Program-made: the position numbers and the translations under genes
In this document: positions 24,591 through 38,800 of the stretch, piece by piece
Position numbering within the stretch: position 1 is the stretch's first letter
Layout of the letters: every line of letters starts with the position of its first letter
Assembly: GCF_036785885.1 (NCBI RefSeq)
Contig: NC_092312.1
Location: 11,178,001 to 11,242,000 of the forward strand
Source of the DNA: Coffea arabica
Lineage: Eukaryota; Streptophyta; Magnoliopsida; Gentianales; Rubiaceae
Reading direction: 5' to 3'
DNA: 64,000 nucleotides
Notes under the pieces: generated by a model
What the model was told of the DNA's origin: nothing
Seen by the model: the letters and a program-made list of their open reading frames with translations, nothing else
Database searches by the model: none

Positions 24591-24619
<29 letters not shown>

Positions 24620-24620
24620 A
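24591..24620. repeat. (CT)n(CA)n tract in the 5' leader of the bromodomain gene
   Basis: A short CT/CA dinucleotide tract lies about 75 bp upstream of the chosen ATG, hence probably in the 5' UTR, where it reads as (TG)n(AG)n on the sense strand. Confidence 0.7.
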
Positions 24621-24659
24621 AATCTTAAAAGCTTTCGAATTTCAACTTCTTAACATGCG

Positions 24660-27464
24660 CACCACCGGCGCACGTTAGTAATCACCCTTCTCTCTCCGGT
24701 GTTAAAAAAAAAAAAAAGAAAGAAAAAAGCCAAAAGACAGAGACTGGAGACAAAACAACCTCGAAATTTCCAGGATTCTACAAAGGCTAAAAGGCCAAAA
24801 GCCAGGGAGATAGATAAGGGCGCGTTTGGTTCTCGACAAACTTGAGGATATAAAAAGGACCGCGAAGCGTGCTAAGGGTGGTTTAGAAGAGAAATGGTTG
24901 TTTTGGTCATGGAAGGTGGTTTTCCGGCCAGAATTTTCTTTTTCTCAATTTCCAAAAAAAAAGAAAAAAGAAAAGAAGAGAGAAGATAGCATATAGTAAT
25001 AATAATTAAAACTTTTAAATGATGGGGAGAAAAGGAGTGGACGAATTCTAGAAGGAGAAAAGGATGTACTTATTATAGCGAAATGAATGATCGGCGGAGA
25101 TGGGCATCGAGAGAAGCAAGAAATGGATGAAGGAAATGTTGGACGGGTGTGTGTGTGTGTGTGAAAAGAGGGTGGTGGTGTGTGATTTTTTTGAGTTGGG
25201 GTTAGCCTGGAAATTCTCTTCGTTTCCCCCTCTTTTTTCTCTCTGTCTTTTTCTAGTACGAGGGAAGGGAGGCATAATCAATCAATAATGGCGCCTTTTA
25301 CATGTAGATTCTCTTACCATATTTGTCCCCCCTCATAATCTTTAATGACATGCATATCCCCAGTTCAAATGAAGAAGATTGCCGACTAGGAGGGTGGCAC
25401 ACATATTTGTCCATTCAGGATAAGAGGAGGGACGCAAATTATTTACCATTTTTTCGGTCTTTTTTTTGTTTTTTTTTTTGTTTTGGGAGTGACTGTATAG
25501 TTAACACTGAGGGTTTGTTTGGATAGTGTATTATTTGAAATATTATTTGGAATAATTATTATAGTACTTTTTATGATGTGATGTATGTGAGATAAAAAAG
25601 GTGATTTATAATATAAAAAGATGTATTGAGAAATGTGTTTATGATGCAAGCGAAATATTATTTGAGATAAAAACACTATCCAAAAGCACTTTCTCTTTTC
25701 TTGGAGGGGACGTTAAGACGTAAAAATTGTAACAAAAAATCAGAACAGACGAGAGATGAACGTGAAATAAATGTTGTAGTAATAAAAATCCAATGAAAAA
25801 TTTTAAAAAAAAAACGGTGAAATAGAAAGTGTAGTATATTGAAATTGTCATTCATCTCCAAAAATATTTCTAATTATCAATCAATTACTTCTCTGCTAAG
25901 AAATGCTATCATCTGAGATAAAAAGAAACTTAATTGTCACAAAAGATGAGTAAAGCGCTAAACTTCGTTGCTTAAACTTTATGAGTCATAAGCGATGGAG
26001 CATCCAAAGCAAATAAACAACTAAGAATGGCGTAAACATACCTTAATTGTCACAACAGAGATAGTAAAGCAGCTCTAACTTAAACTCGTGAACTATTAAT
26101 AAGTGATAAAACTATCATGGACCTAAAGCAACATCTCAAAATCAAGTAACCCAATTTTTAATTAAGACGGTTGGAATTTCTGCCCTACAATTAATTCTCA
26201 TAGTCAACTTTTTTTTTAAAAAAAAAAAAACTTTTAAAACTCTTGAAGGACCCCAGAAAAAAAAAAATCGAACTTGCATCTCAAAATTTATTTGCAATGA
26301 ATGAATTGACCCAAGATTTTTATTAATTTGGCTAATATTCCTCGAAAGTCTCTGTGGAACATTTTGTTCTTTGTTTCTAACTTCATTTTCATTTTGTTAA
26401 AACACCCCATAAGCCAATACCTTCGATAGCTCGAATTACAAATACTTACAATCCTTCCTTGATAGTTGCAACTAAAAATAATAATATTTTCAGAAAAGTC
26501 TGAATATTAGAATACAAAATTCCTTGACTTACACCTAAATAATAATACTCTGTTTACCACTCTAAACCACCATTTTTAAGGATTTGAACACTAATAGTTG
26601 AATGGAATCTTCGAGCCTTGACCTAATACAACTATTATGTCATTGACTTGATATGTCATAATATACTCAATTCTCATAGTATAATAATAATAATAAAAAA
26701 AAAAAGAATCTTTCGCATATTAACTGCGTTGATGGTAGTAATCTAATGTTTATTTGGATAGCAAAAAATATAATTAAAATATTGCTCAACGATCGCTTGT
26801 CCTTTTCTCTTGCCTCTTGCTATTATTCTTATTATTGTTTAAATTTCTTTCTGACTACGAAATACAAATTTTCATAATTAAAGTACGAAAGAAATTATCA
26901 TAAGAAATTTAAAAAAAGAATATAATTAACAAATCCTGGCTATGCATTAATTGTTACTAAAAATAACACCTATTTAACCCCAGCCAGACGTAAATTTTAA
27001 CGACGACTTAATGAGGTGGATAATACTCGTGCCTGTATTCTTGAGGCCTTTATGCGGCGGTCATGTCTTAAAGAAAATGCATTTTTCCTTTGGCTGGCCT
27101 CTTTATTCCGTTCCTTTTTTAGGTATCTTCCAGCTTCCAAAACAAGCAGAAAAAAAGACTTTTATATAAAGTGACATCCAAATATATTAGCTATATGTGC
27201 TTGTTTCATAGGTTATTTTCATCTCTTACAAGGTTGTATTTTATGCGATTTCAAACATATGTATGTTACTAACTGAAATGAACTCATTCTAGAACAGTAA
27301 AAAAAAAAAAAAAATTTCAAATTGCAGGTATATTTTAAGTTGGAGAAACGAGGCAAGTTCAAAATCCGGGTGAGCAGAAGGACGTTTGTTGAAAAGAGAA
27401 GGACGATGTCGATTTCACCTTTTCTGTAAAGTTCTATGGACCCTAAGCTGATTTTGTGGATGCC
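24660..27464. other. Shared intergenic region between divergent bromodomain and PPR genes
   Basis: About 2.8 kb upstream of both genes, so both promoters should lie here. It holds a (GT)n run at 25148-25163 and a MITE at 25518-25684; the rest is AT-rich with no gene seen. Confidence 0.45.
25518..25684. repeat. GTTTGGAT-type MITE, well-preserved copy
   Basis: A 167-bp element whose ends TTTGGATAGTG and CACTATCCAAA are perfect inverted repeats. The core has the family blocks GATGTGATGTATGTGAGATA and AAATGTGTTTATGATG. The target duplication is unclear. Confidence 0.65.
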
Positions 27465-29033
27465 ATGTTCGCTCGTACCCTTTCCCGCTACCATTTCTCC
27501 ACTCGTGCCACACTCAATTTGAATAATACAATCAACGGCTACCTCCGTAACGGAAATTTAAACGCTGCCCGCCAAGTTTTCGATGAAAATCCTGAGTCCA
27601 GAAACATTGTCTCCTGGAATTCAATAATTACTGGATACACGAGGCACAACCGTTGGCGACGTGCAGAAGAGTTGTTCGGCCAAATGCCCCAGAGGGACGT
27701 TGTTTCATGGAACACCATGCTTTCTGGCTTCCGCCAGGCCAACCACCCAGAAAAATCTTACCAGTATTTCATGAAAATGACTAGGGCCGGCGACAAACCC
27801 AATGAACTTACTTTTGCAGTCTTGATTAGCGCATTCTTGAACACGGGTTACAGTTTCTTGACCCCTCAGCTTCACTGTCGAGTGCTTTCTTCGGGATTGA
27901 ATCTGAATGATTCTCTTGGATCAGCATTGATGAGAGGTTACCTAGATTTGGGCGATCGAGAAGGGTTGTGTCGAGTGTTTGATGAGATTTTGGTGAAAGA
28001 CGTGGCGCCTTGGAACGTGTTGATTCTTGGTTTTATGGAATTTGGGCTAACAAGTGAAGCTAAGAGGGCATTTTATCTGATGCCCGAGAAGAATGCTTTC
28101 TCGTGGAGTACTCTCATTAATGGGTATGTCAAGAATAAGATGCTAAGCGAAGCCCGCTCTGTTTTGGATACGATGAATGAGAATGATGTTGTTTGTTGGA
28201 CTGCAATGATAAAAGGGTATGTACAGTGGGAAGATTTTTGGGAGGCTTTGGAATTGTTTATCTTGATGCTAAACTCGGGGCCCAGGCCTAATCACTTCAC
28301 ATTCTCATGCGTGCTAGATGCCTGTGCAGGCTGCTCTTCTCTCCTCATAGGCAATCAAGTTCACTCATGTATCCTTAAGGTTGGTACAGTGCTTGATGTC
28401 ATCTTGTCGACTTCCCTTCTTGACATGTATGCGAAGTGCGGGGATATTGAGGCAGCGTATTATATATTTCAATCCATGTCAGAAAAGAATCTGGTCTCCT
28501 GGAATTCTATAATTGGTGGATATGCAAGGCACGGTCTTGCGAAAAGAGCATTGCAAGAATTCGAGAGAATGGTGAAGGAATCAACCAACCCTGATGAAAT
28601 TACTTTTATTAATGTCCTTTCGGCTTGTGGGCATGGAGGAATGGTTGAAGAGGGTGAACGGATATTTAACTCCATGAATTCAAACTATGGTGTAAAACCA
28701 GGGATTCAGCATTTTGCTTGCATAGTGGATTTGTATGGAAAAGCTGGGCAGCTCAAGAAAGCAGAGGAATTTGTTAGGGGAATGCCTTTTGAGCCTGATG
28801 TGGTTGTATGGGGGGCATTGCTTGGGGCCTGTGGCCTACATTCTTGTTTGGAAATTGGCGAGTCTGCTGCCAGCAGAATTTATAAATTGGAGCAAGACCA
28901 TCCTGCTGTGTATGCAATGCTATCCAAGATGCACGGTGAAAATGAAGTATGGAATACCGTAGCTCAGATGAAGAAGATGATAAGAGTTAAGCGTGCTAGG
29001 AAACAGAAGGCTGGTAGTTGGATTGAATCTTAA
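27465..29033 (+). CDS. PLS-class pentatricopeptide repeat protein, E subgroup, 522 aa
   Basis: A single exon. The first ATG in frame is at 27465 (MFARTLSRYHFSTRA), an Arg/Ser-rich start that fits an organelle transit peptide. Repeats begin near residue 20 and run in the P-L-S pattern, e.g. NIVSWNSIITGYTRHNRWRR, RDVVSWNTMLSGFRQ, LLDMYAKCGDIEAAYYIFQ, NLVSWNSIIGGYARHG, DEITFINVLSACGHGGMVEE. The C-terminus is an E domain (VWGALLGACGLHSCLEIGE to AGSWIES) with no DYW deaminase. PLS-E proteins bind specific organelle transcripts and usually guide C-to-U RNA editing, with a DYW partner supplied in trans. Mitochondrion or plastid cannot be decided and the target is unknown. Absence of introns is normal for this family. 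Confidence 0.93.
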   Translation: MFARTLSRYHFSTRATLNLNNTINGYLRNGNLNAARQVFDENPESRNIVSWNSIITGYTRHNRWRRAEELFGQMPQRDVVSWNTMLSGFRQANHPEKSYQYFMKMTRAGDKPNELTFAVLISAFLNTGYSFLTPQLHCRVLSSGLNLNDSLGSALMRGYLDLGDREGLCRVFDEILVKDVAPWNVLILGFMEFGLTSEAKRAFYLMPEKNAFSWSTLINGYVKNKMLSEARSVLDTMNENDVVCWTAMIKGYVQWEDFWEALELFILMLNSGPRPNHFTFSCVLDACAGCSSLLIGNQVHSCILKVGTVLDVILSTSLLDMYAKCGDIEAAYYIFQSMSEKNLVSWNSIIGGYARHGLAKRALQEFERMVKESTNPDEITFINVLSACGHGGMVEEGERIFNSMNSNYGVKPGIQHFACIVDLYGKAGQLKKAEEFVRGMPFEPDVVVWGALLGACGLHSCLEIGESAASRIYKLEQDHPAVYAMLSKMHGENEVWNTVAQMKKMIRVKRARKQKAGSWIES

Positions 29034-30585
29034 ACTTGTCTAGTCTGTCCTTTCACATTTTAATTCCTGGTTATTTGGGTTAATTTCTGGGCATGTTGTG
29101 AATCAGTTACAAGGGGATGTGGTAGCTTGAGTTAGGGCTGTGGTTGTGGTTTCAGGGCCTGTCGAGCAGCAGAGGTTTTCACTTAGACGCATCAGATTTC
29201 CAGCTCCATCATCTTTTCCAGCTTTAAGATCCCTACTGTTCAACGGAGACAGAACAAAACATTTAATAGCTGATACACATTCTTCAGTTTCCTGGTATTC
29301 CATGCAACGCATCCTGAGCCTCAAACCATAATAGTTTTCATCCCTGATGCAAGTATTTCGGGTCAGAAGTCGACGCCTACTGCTTTGGTTTGAACTAGGC
29401 ATGACATGTTTGTTTGTATTTTTTTGCTAAAGCAAACGCATTGTCCATTGACTCTTGTTAAATGATATGGATGAAAGGGCTTTTCTTCCCATGAATAGTA
29501 AACAAGAAACTCCATCCCGTACAACCTCTTCCGCACTACTGGTCTGAGATTGACGGAAATTTTGAAAGAGCAGGTTCCACTAAGTACGAATCTTGGAGAC
29601 TTTCATACTGTATTAGAGGTGAAAGTTGAAGCCCATTACATTGGCTTGTTTAATTGTCCGTGGGTGATACCAGATTAGCCTAATATTACAAGAGAAATGT
29701 CAAAGCAAGCTGGACTTGTAAGGTAGCTGTTTCGGTCCTTTCTTTTAATGTGGAGGGGAGGGACGGTCAGAATCACACTTCCACGCGAGACTACAAGATA
29801 GGAAATATATTTCATTGATAAATGGAGGCTGTATACATATCATTAAATATTACAAGCGCATTTACATAAATTGACTTGTAATTACAGGTTAAGTAAGACC
29901 ACAAGTATACATGTATGTATGCTACAGCTGCAACATCTTCCAAGGCATCACTAAAAGAAATTTACTACCTTTATATTGGGGACTAACACCTTGAACCAGG
30001 GATAATGGCTGCAGCTGAACAAAATCCTCCTCAAGCTTTACCGCATGGAGCATCAAGCTTGTATGCATAGCTACCAAAAGGACTCAAAAAAAGGTAGCCA
30101 GAGACAGACATCAGCATGACAAAATTGTGATGCATCCCTCGTGTGAAAAGAGGCGGTCTGAAAGAATTTTATCCAAGGGGAAGCAAAAAGCAGTACATTT
30201 CCTCTTCATTGAAGTTAATACCACATAGAAAAGTATATTACGGTTCTCGAAGAACAAGGCTTAGTTCATGTGCACATCTTGCCACCACACCACCCCTCCT
30301 ACAACAAGATCCAGATAAGAACACAGATGAGGAGCTAATGGCTAGGACCAATAATATATGTGATGATAGAGCAGAGACACCACAGGATAAAGGAGGAATA
30401 TAAACTACATTTAGTGTAAGGAATCCTTACAGAGTTAAAACTTGATAAGGAGGAGAGACACAATCCTTGACAATGTCATGTGGCAAACATTAAGGCAACA
30501 TTGGCCATATTTTATTACAACAATAAAACAGGGCAGAATTACAACGTGTAACTCCAACAAAGACACAAAGAAAAAGACATAAAAC
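29034..30585. other. Convergent 3' regions of the PPR and KTN80 genes
   Basis: Two genes end towards each other here, so the stretch should hold both 3' UTRs. No coding signal is convincing; short open frames lack family resemblance and have no splice partners. Confidence 0.5.
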
Positions 30586-32790
30586 TTACTGAATCAGTGA
30601 CGGAAGAATTTTCTGAACATTCTGAAGATGGACAAAACACTGTTTGCAGCTTTCACGTCTGTTATCATACAATTCATAAATTAGATGCATGTAATCATGC
30701 TCAGTTTTTTCTTGCAAACTGAAGCTCCATTTGACGCATAGGGTCGAGAATTATACCTTTCTTCTGCATGAAGATCAACCCCAACAGCACGAGGTGCTGA
30801 AACGGTTGAACGAACTAAAGGTCCGAAGACGGCAATGAGTTTCAAGAGCATCTCCAGAGAAACACTAGCATGCCTAGTAGAAATTACATGTGAATAAGAA
30901 TATTCAAATTCTCAGCTGCAAAATTTATCAAAATTAGGTAACAAGGACCTATGACTCACCCAGCTAACAAAGGGTCTAGAGATGATTTTAACTAGTAAGA
31001 GTGTCTAATGCACCAATTCCAAGAGCAATAACTAAAAAAACAAAAAGAAGCAAAATTCAAGCTTTCTCTAAAATAGGGACAATTGTAATGACAGCAGTTT
31101 ATTCTCCAATAAAGACATCCTTCCCTCTACATCTTGTCCTACTTAATGTATAAAAGATTCCATTTGTGGAAACCACTCTTCACTATTCCGAGATATTTTA
31201 GTGTCAATCACTTTCTCCGGTAGAAATATCAGTTTCTTTTCATTTATCACCTTCCAGAACGCTTATATGTAATCTCTCTTATTTCTTGGGTATTTCTTAT
31301 ATTAACAGCTTAGGAACTAGTTAAAAGAAGAAAATCTGAGTGAATCCCATTCTCAGATCATTGTTTTGCCAACAACCTGCAATATTGTCAACAAAGAGTA
31401 CTAAGACACTCATTAGCCAGCAGAAGCAGTGCTATATCGTGGACCAGCTCCAAAATTTAGAAATATAAACAGGGCTTCACCCAGCTTAAATGGAAACAGA
31501 TTGGCATCCAAGTTTTGACATTCTAAGAAACATAGTATAGGGGCTAACTCAACCAAGAAGAGCGTACTACAAGGGAGAAAAATGAACAAGAGAAAAGGAA
31601 AATAGAAGCATAGCAAGAAGTTGGACTTTCTACTTTAATGAGACTATCCAGTTTTTAATTGTTGAGAAGCAGATGTAAATGGATTTTGACTAGATAGGCA
31701 ATTCTAAAGAACAAGAGAATAAATGAGTAAGAACAGACTCAGAAACAAGAGAGTCATTTTATGCCGAAATTTTGCCATTAGACTTACCTATCAATTTTGC
31801 TATCCAGTAAGCTTAAAAGCACAGGTAGTAAGCATGAGAAGAGCTCTAAGGTAATAATCTCCATTTTCTCCTTTAGAACACTGACTACATCTGCTTGTAC
31901 CTGTGCCACAACATACTGGATATGATGCACAAACAGGAGAAAAGTAAGCAGAACACCAAACAGATGATCTATCTGGAGGATACTCACAGAATGATCAGGC
32001 AACTTCATCATAGCGTTTATTGCACCTTTAACATCATTGCGTTCCCAAAAATGCCGCACCACCTGCAAAGAAGACAGACCGTAGGTCACTGTCAACTTCA
32101 AGAGAATATGATGCTAGATGCAGATTGGAAGCTAATAAAAGGAAGACAAAAGATGTCCAAAAACCAGCATTCTAAAACACTTCAACTTCACCAAAAAACA
32201 TAAAGCTGACTCCATGTTCTGGAGCACTTAATACAACATCTACCTACCATATGGATATAGTTTAGACCATTTGTCCTCTTCGTGTATACAATGCAACACA
32301 TGGCCAAGGAGAACAAAAAATGAATTCTATAAATCTAGCTAAACCTCCAAAAACTACAGCAGCATCACATGCAAGTCTACAAAATAACTTACTTGTAACT
32401 TTGTCAGGCGTGACCGAAAAATGCTTAATAGCACGTCATGATTTTGCATCAGCGCTTCAATGACATGATTATCATCTGTATCTGGCTCCCTTCCAGCATT
32501 TGGTGGATTATAATCCTGCAGACAGCACAATAAAACGATCACAAGTGCTCATAAAAAGCCAACTTGAATGCAGTAGAAGATAATTCTTGAGAATTGCAAC
32601 TTTTCCAACAACCAAGATAGCAATTCAACTATAAATGGTTAAACAAGCCAGTAACTAAAGCAGCCAAAAATAAAATCTGCCTGAAGTACCCAAAAACGAA
32701 TCTGATAGAACAGGAGAAATGTCACCCCCAGGATGTGTGTGCGTATGTAACCCACAGAAAGAGAGACATGTCAGCATCATGATATGCCTC

Positions 32791-32834
<44 letters not shown>

Positions 32835-35800
32835 GTGACAAAACCACTGTTCTAGAAGTCTAGAAGTTGTGATTTCAGCAACATGATTCGTCAATTGCAT
32901 TTTAACACAAATAGTCCAGACCTTGGCTAACATTAGCTCTCATTTTAACGCAAATAGTGTGTCAATTCCATTTTATCACAGGCCATTAAAATATAATTAT
33001 GGCACTCAAAAGATGCAACTGTCTCAAATCAATTTTAAGTATTTAGAAAGTAACATAACATGGTGAAAGAAATCATGACACACTTATTAGAATGCCAAAA
33101 TTGGTGGCGGTGTAAATGTAGCTGTAGCTGTATTGCAGGCGAAAATTGTGTTTAGGTAGATCAGAAAAAAGAAAGAGCTAGCCCACATTCAATAGTAATG
33201 CAAAAGCAACTTCAGAGTACTTCTAAAAGCTTATAGCCACATACTCCTGTACCCTGTGTGCCACCTCCAGGCAAAAATGAAATAAAAAAAAATTGAAGCA
33301 AAAAGGTTTAAAAACAAATTCTATATTAGCGTATTCGTGTTCGAGGTTTGAAGGAATATCCAGACACAAGAAACGCTACTTTTTCAAGTTGAACGGTACT
33401 GTATCAAACAATACTTAAAGTTTTCAAGCATTCATTACACCTACACTTTCAAGACACATGGATTCGATGCAAGTCTTAGCTACACTGAATTTGAAGGGTA
33501 GACACATGATAATAACAAAAATATGCACACAAGCTTTTCTTTGTATCCAACTTCTCCTTAAATAACACTTCCTCAAAATATCCAGTCAGTTTCATGTAAA
33601 GCTTGATTCCTAACTATCAACATCACAACAAGACTTTTGTCAGCTCAATACTATTTAAAATTACCATATATAAGCACAACCACACCTGCAAAGATGCTTT
33701 AGCTGCCTCAGTTATTGAACTAGGACATCTGTCAGGCATTTGAGCTTCTTTGCTACTGAAGTTAGGAGCATTCTCAGGCATTTGAGCTTCTTTGCTACTA
33801 AAGTTAGGAGCTTTCTCAGGCGTTTGAGCTTCATTACTACTCAATCCCTCTCTTTTTTCAAATCTCTCAACCAAACTGCGTGTCCTACCTCGCACAACTG
33901 CCACTGCACATGTTAAGCACCAAAAAAAATCAATATTTTGCCTCTAGTCTTTTCAAAATGTGATAATGTAACTGGATCAGATAACAACCTCCATTCACAA
34001 CTCTAATAGGAAAAACCCCTTTGTTGCACTCCTGGGGCTTTTCACCTGAAACACAGGAAATATGTGAAATCAATCATTCTGAGTAATTTTTACATTCCTG
34101 TCAGTGGGACAAAAGAAGAATTGTTGGATGATAATCAAATATATCACCATTATCAGAGTTTGATCCTAAGCAGCTCTGATGGGGGACACCAAAATTAAAC
34201 ATAACATCATTCTTTGCTCAGTTTTATGGAGTTAATGGCAGGAATGAATCCCAAAGCCTATTAAACATCAATATTCCATCATGACTTTCAAAACACAGTC
34301 TAGGCAAATGAAGAAAAAGCAAATCTGTAAACCAAATAATCAGGCAACAATATTATAGGAAAAAGAGAATTTGTGGGAAAAGTAAGCACTAACCAAGCTT
34401 GCACTTCCCCAGAATGGGTACTAGGAAAAGTAGAGCATAATACAGGATCTTAATCTTGCTTTTGCGAGGCATTACTAGGAACTATTTCTTCAGGAATACA
34501 TATCTATTTCCACATATATGTAAACTAACTGAATTCCACAAAAGACAACCACGTATTATATACAGGGTCTTTGAAGCAATAATGTAAGAACCTTTAGAAC
34601 AATATAATGAACACAAAAGCAGAAGAGACTATTAAAATAACTATGCACACATCCTGTAACACGATACAAAGTTTACTATATTGAACACAAAAGAACTTCA
34701 CCATTTTCCTGATTTGACAGTCTTGTCAGCGATGTAGCTTTTTCTAGCTTCTCTCCAACATTCTTGATGCTCAGATCTTCTCCCTCAGAGAATTCCTTCA
34801 CATTATTGTTGCAAACAAGCTTGCTGTTGAAGTTTGGTTCCGTTTTAGTCTCCACTGCAGTCGTCATACTGCCAAGAGACCTGGTTTCCAATCCATTTGA
34901 GATTTTCTCCATATCAGACTTTGTATTTGATGACCTTCGGATATGGGAAGGCTTAAGTGTACCAGTAATGGCCCTACTGCTAGCAAAAGATTCCCTTCTA
35001 GAACCAGTCTTATCTTTTGCACCAGGATATTCACGAGGTATCACTGTAGGCACAATGAAGGATTTGGCATCCCCTGACACATTAGTCTTTGCATGCACCC
35101 TTACCGCAGAGCCCTGCTTCTGAATTGCCAAAGTCGTAATCTCCTTTGGTTCACAAGGGTCTACAGAATTTGGAGAATTAATAGACCCAACTTTTGTTGA
35201 AGTAACAGGCTTACAAGCTTCAGCTTCAAACGCAGTAAATGTTTGTTATTAGCAAGAAGAAGAAAGTGCAAAAGAAAAAAAATTTATTGCACGTGTGTGA
35301 GTAGAACATGTATGTATGTCTGTAAGTATAGTCCGTCCACTGACTAACAAAGGAAAACAACCTTGTCTTAGTTTGGAGAAAAGGAGGCTTACGGGAAAAA
35401 TAACTAATTTGATGCTAAGCCTCTTAGCTAAATAATTGCAATCATACTCTCACTGGCACTATCAACAGAATAATACAGTCATCAAAGCCAAACTATAATG
35501 AACAACAGAACCAAGTTCTGCATAATCTCCATGCTTGCAATTGAGCACCAAACTCCAGCCAAAAGAAAAACCCAATCAAACATAACATGGTCAAAGAATA
35601 TGAACTAGCAATTTCAGATAAAAAAACATCACTCATTTATTAAGCATGAAAATGGATCAAACACAAAATGGTCAGCCATTGTTTGCTGAGAGATCAACTT
35701 ACTATCCACATAGATATTCTTAATGTCTTTAGAATCAATATCTGGTGACATGCTGCGGAAACTTGAATTGGACCTCCTATGGCTTATGGATTTCTCAGAA

Positions 35801-38800
35801 GGATTTTCTTGAACTTCATATTTCTGCTCAGGAGGGCCATGCTCAGGTATCGCACCCCCACCATATGGCTCAATAAGCTGACAGGAAAAGTAAACTACCG
35901 TATCATTAAAGATCATCTATATACAATATTTAATCCCAAAAAAATGTCAGGTACATAACCCAAAACATAAAGCATGATGTAGCAAATCAGTAACAACCAT
36001 TGAAATAGAATGGCAGATGATTAGACAAAGTAATTTGTTGAATAGATTAGAACGAAAGAAATAAATTATTTACCGAAATATCAGCTACCCAAACTCCAAC
36101 AGAGTTCTGAAAATAAGCACCACCCAAGAGTTTACCATCATGGACGCACATATCACCTAGTGTTGACCATCCCATATCAACAGAGTCATGACAAATTACT
36201 GGCTCCCATGAATACACCTTGTCAAACCAAAATAAAAAAATGAGAAAAATTTCTTTGCTAACCGTAAAAGATATTAGAAAATTCCACAGGATAGAGCTAA
36301 ACCTTCAAACTATCATCCAATCCACAGAATAGCGTTCTTCCATCAGGGTGAAACGTTATGGATCGAACTCCAGCAGTCTGAGGGACAAAAGAATTGTTAT
36401 TTTTTGATTGAAAAAGTACTGTCTCAAGGGTACCACTTCGATTGACATCAAGCATAAATCAAAGGCATGTACACCATCTAACATGAAAAAGAAAAAAGAA
36501 AAGAGAAGAGAGATGTAATGGACTACAAGTAAAGAAAAATGGTAGGCAATAATTACAACAGCGTGCCTAAAAAGTTCAATTAATTCTAAGAAGTTGATGC
36601 ATTTTAGACACATCATGCACTTTTTTCGACCTAAAGAGTACAATGAGAACCATCCCATCAAATTGACCAATTCTTGTTGGCAATTTAGTAATGGTGTTGC
36701 TCTTGCCCAAGCAATTTCACATCTAACTGCAATTATACCCAACACAGGATCACTTTCATGCACTCTCAGAAAGGGTCATGGAGTTTATCACTTCAGTTAG
36801 GATTGGTAAATTTGTGGCACGTTTTTCAATTACTTCAGCACACCAAATCTAACCACTGAACAAAAACTGGCGGCCCTACCCAACACTTCAATAAGACAAA
36901 ATCTTAGGAAACTGTAAAGAGGTATCTTGGGAGGAAAACATCTAGTCACCGTATTATGAGTGACCAACTAATATTTATAGGAGTACAAACCTAACGGACT
37001 GTTTACAAGAATACCCTTACTAATATATTATCTACAAGAATACTAATATTCTCCTAACACTCCCCCTCAAGTTGGAGCATATATATCATAAGCACCCAAC
37101 TTGTTACAAAGGTATTTCACCCTAGAGCCCCCTAAACTCTTGGTAAACAAATCAGCCAATTGATCTGCAGACGGTACATGAGATGTCTTGATGATTCCAT
37201 CAAGTAATTTCTCTCGAATGAAATGACAATCAACTTCAATATGTTTTGTCCTTTCATGAAACACTGGATTAGACGCAATATGGACAGCCGTCTGATTATC
37301 ACACACTAAATTCATAGGCTGTTTATACTCAAACCCAATTTCAACTAACATGCTTTTCAACCAAACCAACTCACACACAGTGTGAGCCATAGCACGGTAT
37401 TCAGATTCTGCACTTGATCTGGAGACAACTGTTTGCTTCTTACTCTTCCACGACACTAAATTACCACCAACAAACACACAATATCCTGTGGTCGATCTTC
37501 GATCTGAGGCAGAACCGGCCCAATCTGCATCACTATATCCTTCAATATCAGTGTGTCCATGATTTTGATATAGCAACCCTTTTCCAGGAGCACCCTTAAG
37601 ATACCTGAGAATTCGTATAACAGCATCCCAATGACTAGTACGAGGAGTATCAAGAAATTGACTCACAACACTCACTGCAAATGAAATGTCAGGTCTCGTT
37701 ACAGTGAGATAATTTAACTTACCCACAAGTTTTCGATATTGCTTAGGATCATCAAGTAATGCTCCTTGATCTCTTGCTAATTTCACATTGGGATCCATAG
37801 GAGTATCCACAGGTCGGCAACCTAACATCCCAACTTCACTCAACATATCGAGTACATATTTCCTTTGACATAAATAAATCCCATATTTAGACCGAGCTAC
37901 CTCAATACCCAGAAAATACTGTAAATGACCTAAATCCTTTGTCTGAAAGTTTGCCTGCAGATTGGATTTAAGTTTCTGGATCCCCACAACATCATCACCT
38001 GTAATCACAATATCATCCACATAAACAACTAATAAAATTTTACCAGCATTAGAATGCCCATAAAATACAGAGTGGTCTACTCCACATCTCGTCAGACCGA
38101 ACTCCATGACCACACTACTAAACCGGCCAAACCAAGCCCTTGGAGACTGTTTCAATCCATATAAGGATTTTTTCAAACAACAAACCAACTGCGAATTCTC
38201 CCCCTGAACAACAAATCCAGGAGGTTGTTCCATATATACCTCTTCTTCCAAATCTCCATGCAGAAATGCATTTTTCACATCCAACTGATGCAATGGCCAA
38301 TTGTAAGTTGCTGCCAAAGAGATAAGAAGGCGAACCGAGGTAATCTTTGCAACAGGAGAAAATGTTTCTAAGTAGTCTACTCCATACACCTGAGTAAATC
38401 CTCGAGCTACCAGACGAGCCTTCAATCTATCAATAGAACCATTAGGCTGCACCTTTATAGTGTACACCCATTTACAACCAACAACAGGCTTACCTGAAGG
38501 ACGAGGGACAAGATCCCAAGTACCATTTTTCTCCAAAGCAAGCATCTCTTCCTGCATAGCTAACCTCCAACCAGGATCATTGAGAGCATGGGTAATAGAC
38601 TTAGGAATGGATACCGAATCAAGAGATGCAACAAAAGAAGAATATGACAGAGAGAGACGAGAATAAGAGACAAAATTAGAAATAGGATGAGAAGTACAAT
38701 GTCTCTTACCTTTACGTAAAGCAATAGGAAGATCTGACTCACAAGAGGGCGTCATACCTGGATCTGAAGATTGAGAGTTAATTGGTGAAGTGCGTAGCAT

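Noticed and set aside
27456..27464. Upstream in-frame GTG as PPR start
   Set aside because: Plant nuclear genes rarely start at GTG; the ATG at 27465 is nine bases on and gives a good transit-peptide start.
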